Source: an uncultured bacterium
GTDB taxonomy: Bacteria > Cyanobacteriota > Vampirovibrionia > Gastranaerophilales > Gastranaerophilaceae
Assembly (NCBI GenBank): GCA_902788575.1
Contig: CADAKY010000014.1
Coordinates: 1 to 56,109 of the forward strand
Direction: 5' to 3'
DNA length: 56,109 nucleotides
In this document: one piece after another, positions 52,227 through 56,109 of the stretch
How the letters are laid out: the number at the start of each line of letters is the position of its first letter
How positions within the stretch are numbered: the stretch's first letter is position 1
Notes under the pieces: generated by a model
The model's database searches: none
Told to the model about the DNA's origin: nothing
Seen by the model: only the letters and a program-made list of their open reading frames with translations
Program-made: the position numbers and the translations under genes

Positions 52227-52238
52227 TGAATTTAATTT

Positions 52239-52991
52239 TTATACAAGTTCAACAACTTTGTGAGCATTGCGTTCTGCAATTTCAACCAAACTTCTTGAAA
52301 CAGCAATCATAGAGATTTCAGAATCAAGTTTGTTTACGCAGGAACCGCATCCGATAGCGCTTGCACCTGCTGCAAAAGCAAGAGCTGCGGTTGTAGGATT
52401 GATGCCTGTAGCTGTCATAATAGGAAGTTCTATGTTTCTTGAAAGCTCAATTGTGTTAGAAATTGTAAGTTCAGCTCTTTCTACCAAACCTCTTACACCG
52501 TTTGAAGGTGCTTCGTTAGAGAAATGGCCTTCTGTCTGAATTAAATCTACACCGATTGATTCTAATTCATGAGCAAGTGAAATTTGTTCGGAAATTTCTA
52601 ATTCACCTGGAATTGTTACAGAGAAGAATGTTTCAGGGCAAAGTTCTCTTGTTCTTTTTGCCAATGTTAAAACGTGAGCGGCATCAAAAGAAATTCCTTT
52701 TTTGTAAAGAGCATCAAAGTTGCCGAGTTCGATTGCGTCAGCGCCTAATGCTACAGCGTGAGCCAATTCTTCCGGTTCGATTGAAGAAACAAAAATCGGC
52801 AAATCTGTCATTGTTCTAACCATAGCAACGATATCAGGGTTAGCGCAAATATCAACAGCGCTTGCGCCTGAATTAGATGCAGCTGTAACAACTTTTTTTA
52901 CGCTTTCAGCATTAAAATTATCAATACCTGCAATAATTTTTACTGCTCTTTTTTCTTCTAAAGCTCTTTTAAAACTTTCAATTCTTGACAT
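52239..52991 (-). CDS. DUF561/Ycf23 family protein
   Basis: A 250-residue TIM-barrel-like protein of the DUF561 (Ycf23) family, known from cyanobacteria and plastid genomes. Typical stretches are KIIAGIDNFNAESV, AVDICANPDIVAMV, GADAIELGNFDALY, and LIQTEGHFS, LPIMTATGINPTTA. I use the ATG at 52991 because AGAAGGAG precedes it; a longer frame to 53051 is not supported. The function is unknown. It is the best lineage hint in the window. Confidence 0.9.
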   Translation of the reverse strand: MSRIESFKRALEEKRAVKIIAGIDNFNAESVKKVVTAASNSGASAVDICANPDIVAMVRTMTDLPIFVSSIEPEELAHAVALGADAIELGNFDALYKKGISFDAAHVLTLAKRTRELCPETFFSVTIPGELEISEQISLAHELESIGVDLIQTEGHFSNEAPSNGVRGLVERAELTISNTIELSRNIELPIMTATGINPTTAALAFAAGASAIGCGSCVNKLDSEISMIAVSRSLVEIAERNAHKVVELV

Positions 52992-53137
52992 AATTTTCTC
53001 CTTCTTGTCGATTGTGACTGAATTATAACTGTTCTGCGGTCTATTATACATTAAAATTATAATGCTTGCAATATATAGACGATTTGTAATTCATTCGGAT
53101 GAATGTAATAAATCTTTTATAGAATTATATTTTGATT

Positions 53138-53779
53138 ATGAAAAAAATATTGATATTAATTTTGTATTTTTGCTCTGTTCCTGTGTTTGGACTTAATATA
53201 AAGGAAAAAAGTCCTGTAATTATTTATGAACAGATTAATCCTGCAATCGTTGCAATTGATTCACAGGCATCTGACGGTGTCTCTTGCGGAACAGGCTGTA
53301 TTATTGATAAGGACGGAATTATTTTAACCAGTTCACACGTTTTGGATGAGGGTAAAGATATTATTGTAACAATTAGTAACGGTCAGGATTATAAGGCTGA
53401 AATTTTAAAACGTACAGAGAAAAATAAAGATGTTGCACTATTAAAGATAAAAGTTCCGTTTGAACTTAAAACAGTAAAACTTGGCGATTCTTCTAAAATT
53501 AAGGTAGGCGAAAGGGTTTTTGCTCTGGGAAACCCGTTTGGATTTAACGGTACGTTTACACAGGGGATTATTTCAAGAATAGATTACGCAAAAAACAGAA
53601 TTCAGACTGATGCTGCTATTAATCCGGGGTCTTCCGGCGGTCCGCTTTTAAATTCAAACGGGGAAGTTATCGGAATCAATCAGGCTATTTATAATCCGGA
53701 TAATAATATATCGAATATCGGAATCGGATTTGCAACTCCGGTTAATCTTGTAAGAGAATATCTTTTGGATTCTGATTAA
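53138..53779 (+). CDS. Secreted trypsin-like serine protease (HtrA-type, no PDZ)
   Basis: A 213-residue S1C protease. Signal peptide about 1-18. The triad is His67 (TSSHVLD), Asp98 (NKDVALLKI) and Ser166 (NPGSSGGPLL). The usual C-terminal PDZ domain is absent. Probably acts in protein quality control of the periplasm. I start at the ATG at 53138. It is monocistronic and followed by repeat block C. Confidence 0.9.
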   Translation: MKKILILILYFCSVPVFGLNIKEKSPVIIYEQINPAIVAIDSQASDGVSCGTGCIIDKDGIILTSSHVLDEGKDIIVTISNGQDYKAEILKRTEKNKDVALLKIKVPFELKTVKLGDSSKIKVGERVFALGNPFGFNGTFTQGIISRIDYAKNRIQTDAAINPGSSGGPLLNSNGEVIGINQAIYNPDNNISNIGIGFATPVNLVREYLLDSD

Positions 53780-54227
53780 AATATTTTAATTTCAAGAACA
53801 CCGCTATTTCCCTCTTCGGCTGGATAGGAAGTTATATCCCACGGAGAAAGATGTGGAAACCCTCGCCAAGGGAGAGCGATCGACGAGCGGACGCTTGAAA
53901 GTTTTTGCAAGAACACGCGAGAGTTAGAAGCAAAACTCGGAAATTCCGTTCAACGCGAGTTGGTCAAGATAGGGCAGAATTACAAGTTGAAAGCGTAAGC
54001 TTGAAACTTAGAAATTCGGGTGAGGGGTAAATTAATTATATAATTCACTTGTTCACCTGCTTACTTGTTCACCTGTCCAGCCTCTATTTGAATCCGTAAT
54101 TCGTTCACACTCACACGGTTTTTGTCTTCCCCCTTGGAGAAGGTGGGATATTAAAGATTCGGTAACGGTAAATAATTTGTTACAAAAATTAACAATTCAG
54201 CAAAAATTAGTCAATTTTTTTTAAGAT
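53780..54227. repeat. Intergenic repeat block C
   Basis: No gene. 53876-53917 and 53929-53969 are close copies of the 42-bp and following units in block A (3188-3281). Sequence around 54019-54065 (GGTGAGGGGTAAATTAATTA... then GTTCACC repeats) matches block A at about 3534-3575 and block B. A TTGTTACA box for the next gene begins at 54177. Confidence 0.75.
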
Positions 54228-54250
54228 AAATACTTTATATAAATATAAGA
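54228..54250 (+). promoter_or_regulatory. AAATACTTTATATAAAT promoter-like element
   Basis: Core with TATAAGA, 22 bases before the 54272 start. TTGTTACAAAAATTAACA lies at 54177-54194, 33 bases upstream. Confidence 0.6.
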
Positions 54251-54271
54251 GGATAATTATGGAGTTTTCCT

Positions 54272-54826
54272 ATGCCTAATGATTACTTAACAACCCCTTG
54301 GCAAAATTCAGAAAATCAGTCTGTTCTTCAACAGCTAAGAAGAATGGGGTATAATGTTGAGCAAAATAACGGAAAAACTACAATTAAAATCGGTGATAAA
54401 ACTTATGAAGTAGATTTATCTAAGCCGATTTGGACAACAATGGCTGAGATTGGCAATATTGAAGCCGAGAATAAAAGAGAAGAAATAAAAAAAGATAATC
54501 AAAAAAGAGCTGACGGCTATCATGATTTATATATACAAAAGATGGACGAAATCAAAGCAACTAAGAAAAAACGTAATATATTCTTAGAATTATGGAATGG
54601 CGCAAGAACCGCACTAAGAAGAATTTTAGGTAAAAATAAAGCTGATACAATTGCTGAGATTCGTGACAATAATGATAAACAACAAGCAGAACAGTTTTCT
54701 GCTGACGCTACAACTAACAAGTTCAATTGGATATGGGCAGGTAATAAAATAATTTCTGACTGTAATGATGCTTTAGGATATGCACTTAATGAAGGTGAAT
54801 GGGGCACAATGGCTCTTTTGGGTTAA
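54272..54826 (+). CDS. Unknown protein driven by the shared promoter-like element
   Basis: A 184-residue charged protein without signal peptide. N-terminal part has a small beta region (KTTIKIGDKTYEVDLS), then a helical basic middle (KKKRNIFLELWNGARTALRR), and ends in GEWGTMALLG. No domain is recognised. A GGAG site precedes the ATG. It shares its upstream signal with the two coiled-coil paralogues. Function unknown. Confidence 0.65.
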   Translation: MPNDYLTTPWQNSENQSVLQQLRRMGYNVEQNNGKTTIKIGDKTYEVDLSKPIWTTMAEIGNIEAENKREEIKKDNQKRADGYHDLYIQKMDEIKATKKKRNIFLELWNGARTALRRILGKNKADTIAEIRDNNDKQQAEQFSADATTNKFNWIWAGNKIISDCNDALGYALNEGEWGTMALLG

Positions 54827-54888
54827 AACATTTATCCGATAGATTCTTTTAATAACTTGAGCAATACTTTTGTCAAAAGGAGATTTTG

Positions 54889-55884
54889 ATGAAAGTATTA
54901 ATGTTTGATTTTAGGGAATCTGAGAAAGAATTTTTTGAAAAAAACAGCTTTTCTGATATAGATATAAAGTTTTTTGCCGAGCCTTTAAATAACAAAACAA
55001 AACTTTCTGATGAAGAACTTACAGAAACGGATATAGTAAGCGTTTACAGAACATCAATTTTATCGGAGGGTGTACTAAAACGCTTTAAAAATCTCAGAAG
55101 TATCGCCACTCGTTCGTTCGGGTTCAGTCATATTGATTTGGAGTATTGCAAAAGAAATCACATTGCTGTTATGAACGTAGAGCAATACGGAGAAGAAGCT
55201 GTTGCGCAGTACGTTTTAGGTTTAATCATAAATTTAACCAGAAAAATTCGTCCTGCGCTTATGGATATCAGAAATAACACTGTGAATCCTCAAAAGTATG
55301 AAGGTAAACTTCTCAACAATTTGAAAATTGGCATTATCGGGTGCGGAAAAGTCGGCAAAAAAGTTGCCCAAATAGCAGATTTTTTCGGAATGAAGGTTTT
55401 TATATCCTCGTATAAAGAAACGCCTTCGTTTGAGGATATCCCATGCGCAATTGTACCGTTTGAAACACTTTTGTCCGAATCGGATATAATAGCGCTTCAT
55501 ATGCCTTTTACAACAGAAACATACAGAATCTTAGGACAAGAAGAATTCCAAAAAATGAAAAAAGGTGTTTACATAATAAATACATCAAGTGTTGAATTGA
55601 TTGACTTGGAAGCATTATTAGAGGGTTTGCAAACAAATGTTGTTTCCGGTGCCGGACTTGATATACTAGAATCAGATTATTTAAAGAATAAAGATTTGGG
55701 TAACGAAACAATGAGCACCAAAGAAAATTCAAAAATAACGTCCAAACTTTTAGAGATGCCAAACGTTATAATCACTCCTCATATCGCTTATAATACATCT
55801 GATTCAATAAACTACGTGCTTGAAACAACAATCAATAACATAAGAGATTGTGTAAAAGGGTTCAACACGAATCGTGTATGTTAA
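54889..55884 (+). CDS. D-2-hydroxyacid dehydrogenase, D-lactate dehydrogenase-like
   Basis: NAD-dependent enzyme reducing a 2-oxoacid, probably pyruvate to D-lactate. The nucleotide motif is GIIGCGKVGKKVAQIADFFG, with RSFGFSHID before it (substrate Arg) and TPHIAYNTSDS at the end (catalytic His). The Asp/Glu partner is in AGLDILESDY. Length is 331 residues from the ATG at 54889, which has AAAAGGAG six bases upstream. Substrate by family only. Confidence 0.85.
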   Translation: MKVLMFDFRESEKEFFEKNSFSDIDIKFFAEPLNNKTKLSDEELTETDIVSVYRTSILSEGVLKRFKNLRSIATRSFGFSHIDLEYCKRNHIAVMNVEQYGEEAVAQYVLGLIINLTRKIRPALMDIRNNTVNPQKYEGKLLNNLKIGIIGCGKVGKKVAQIADFFGMKVFISSYKETPSFEDIPCAIVPFETLLSESDIIALHMPFTTETYRILGQEEFQKMKKGVYIINTSSVELIDLEALLEGLQTNVVSGAGLDILESDYLKNKDLGNETMSTKENSKITSKLLEMPNVIITPHIAYNTSDSINYVLETTINNIRDCVKGFNTNRVC

Positions 55885-55923
55885 AATTTTTATTTATTCC
55901 TCCTTTTGTGCTACAATACGATT

Positions 55924-56109
55924 ATGGCAATTATTTCAGATGACGGGAGTATAAAAGCGGGGAAAAAAAACCCTATAACAAAGCCGGAGACGATTGAGTA
56001 CGATAACACATTCGAGAATTCAATTCGCCCTAAGGATTTTGACAGCTATATCGGGCAATCAGCTTTAAAAGAGACATTAAAAATTACTCTTGAAGCGGCA
56101 AAACTCAGA
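55924..56109 (+). CDS. ruvB: Holliday junction helicase RuvB (5' part, cut by window end)
   Basis: The first 62 codons are present. After a short variable head, NSIRPKDFDSYIGQSALKET is the N-terminal RuvB signature, followed by LKITLEAAKLR, which leads into the Walker A that lies outside the window. RuvB drives branch migration of recombination intermediates. A TACAAT element at 55912-55917 sits so close to the ATG that the message may be leaderless; no SD is visible. Confidence 0.85.
   Translation, partial: MAIISDDGSIKAGKKNPITKPETIEYDNTFENSIRPKDFDSYIGQSALKETLKITLEAAKLR

Noticed and set aside
1..56109. tRNA, rRNA or tmRNA genes
   Set aside because: No T-loop/anticodon cloverleaf or rRNA segment was recognised by eye on either strand; a covariance search could still find one.

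Overview
The window is AT-rich DNA with tightly packed genes and many strong Shine-Dalgarno (SD) sites. It looks like chromosome from a non-photosynthetic relative of Cyanobacteria, probably a gut-type Melainabacterium (Vampirovibrionia/Gastranaerophilales). Supporting points are a DUF561/Ycf23 protein (a family known mainly from cyanobacteria and plastids), an S-layer-homology envelope protein, flagellin and FliO, small proteins of a recurrent lineage-type style (YKG or FKA near the N-terminus, RWYD repeats), and no photosynthesis genes. This placement is an inference; no rRNA gene is present to confirm it.

Layout: 0-7 kb holds a Mn exporter (mntP), an acyl-CoA/ACP synthetase, a repeat-filled gap, truB-rbfA and a large Cys-rich SLH protein. 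7-17 kb holds a two-gene unit with a TPR/glycosyltransferase, a 550-bp hairpin-rich element with terminal inverted repeats (9538-10087), a GH38 mannosidase, glutaredoxin, polyprenyl synthase-lepB and flagellin. 17-24 kb holds an orphan small transcription unit, a four-gene operon (histidine kinase, Nudix, AroH chorismate mutase, lone receiver), then fliO-neuB-kdsC-like-nadE. 24-36 kb holds a SNF2 ATPase, gpmI, an ArnT-like glycosyltransferase, a coiled-coil protein, a second repeat block, an alanine/Na symporter and a citrate/homocitrate synthase-like enzyme. 36-46 kb holds gyrA, a TRL-like protein, ilvC, a Cys-rich secreted protein, an orphan methyltransferase, a DUF167 protein, an RWYD-repeat protein, an antiporter, a second coiled-coil paralogue, mazG, a parvulin and plsY. 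46-56 kb holds a STAND-like NTPase with TPRs, rsmG, queE, a beta-rich protein, folE2, a second RWYD protein, aroQ, a candidate small RNA, ycf23, an HtrA-like protease, a third repeat block, a hypothetical protein, a 2-hydroxyacid dehydrogenase and the start of ruvB.

The most interesting signal is a recurring promoter-like element. Its core AAATACTTTATATATAT sits 20-40 bp downstream of a TTGTTACA/TTGTAACA box at five of six sites. It precedes two coiled-coil paralogues (31063 and 43883), two other orphan proteins (54272 and 49910) and two short stretches that have a terminator but no proper gene (17274-17419 plus strand; 52100-52025 minus strand). This suggests a co-regulated set of lineage-specific proteins and small RNAs. 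Other notable points are the 550-bp inverted-repeat element, three copies of a long intergenic repeat family, a NadE whose glutaminase half has lost key residues, a NeuB without its SAF domain paired with a KdsC-like phosphatase, and a polyprenyl synthase with a broken second aspartate motif.

Metabolic genes are scattered rather than grouped by pathway: shikimate/aromatic (aroQ, aroH), branched-chain (ilvC), NAD (nadE), glycolysis (gpmI), queuosine precursors (queE, folE2), lipid (plsY, acyl ligase) and nonulosonate sugars. No rRNA, tRNA, CRISPR array, phage or transposase gene was recognised.
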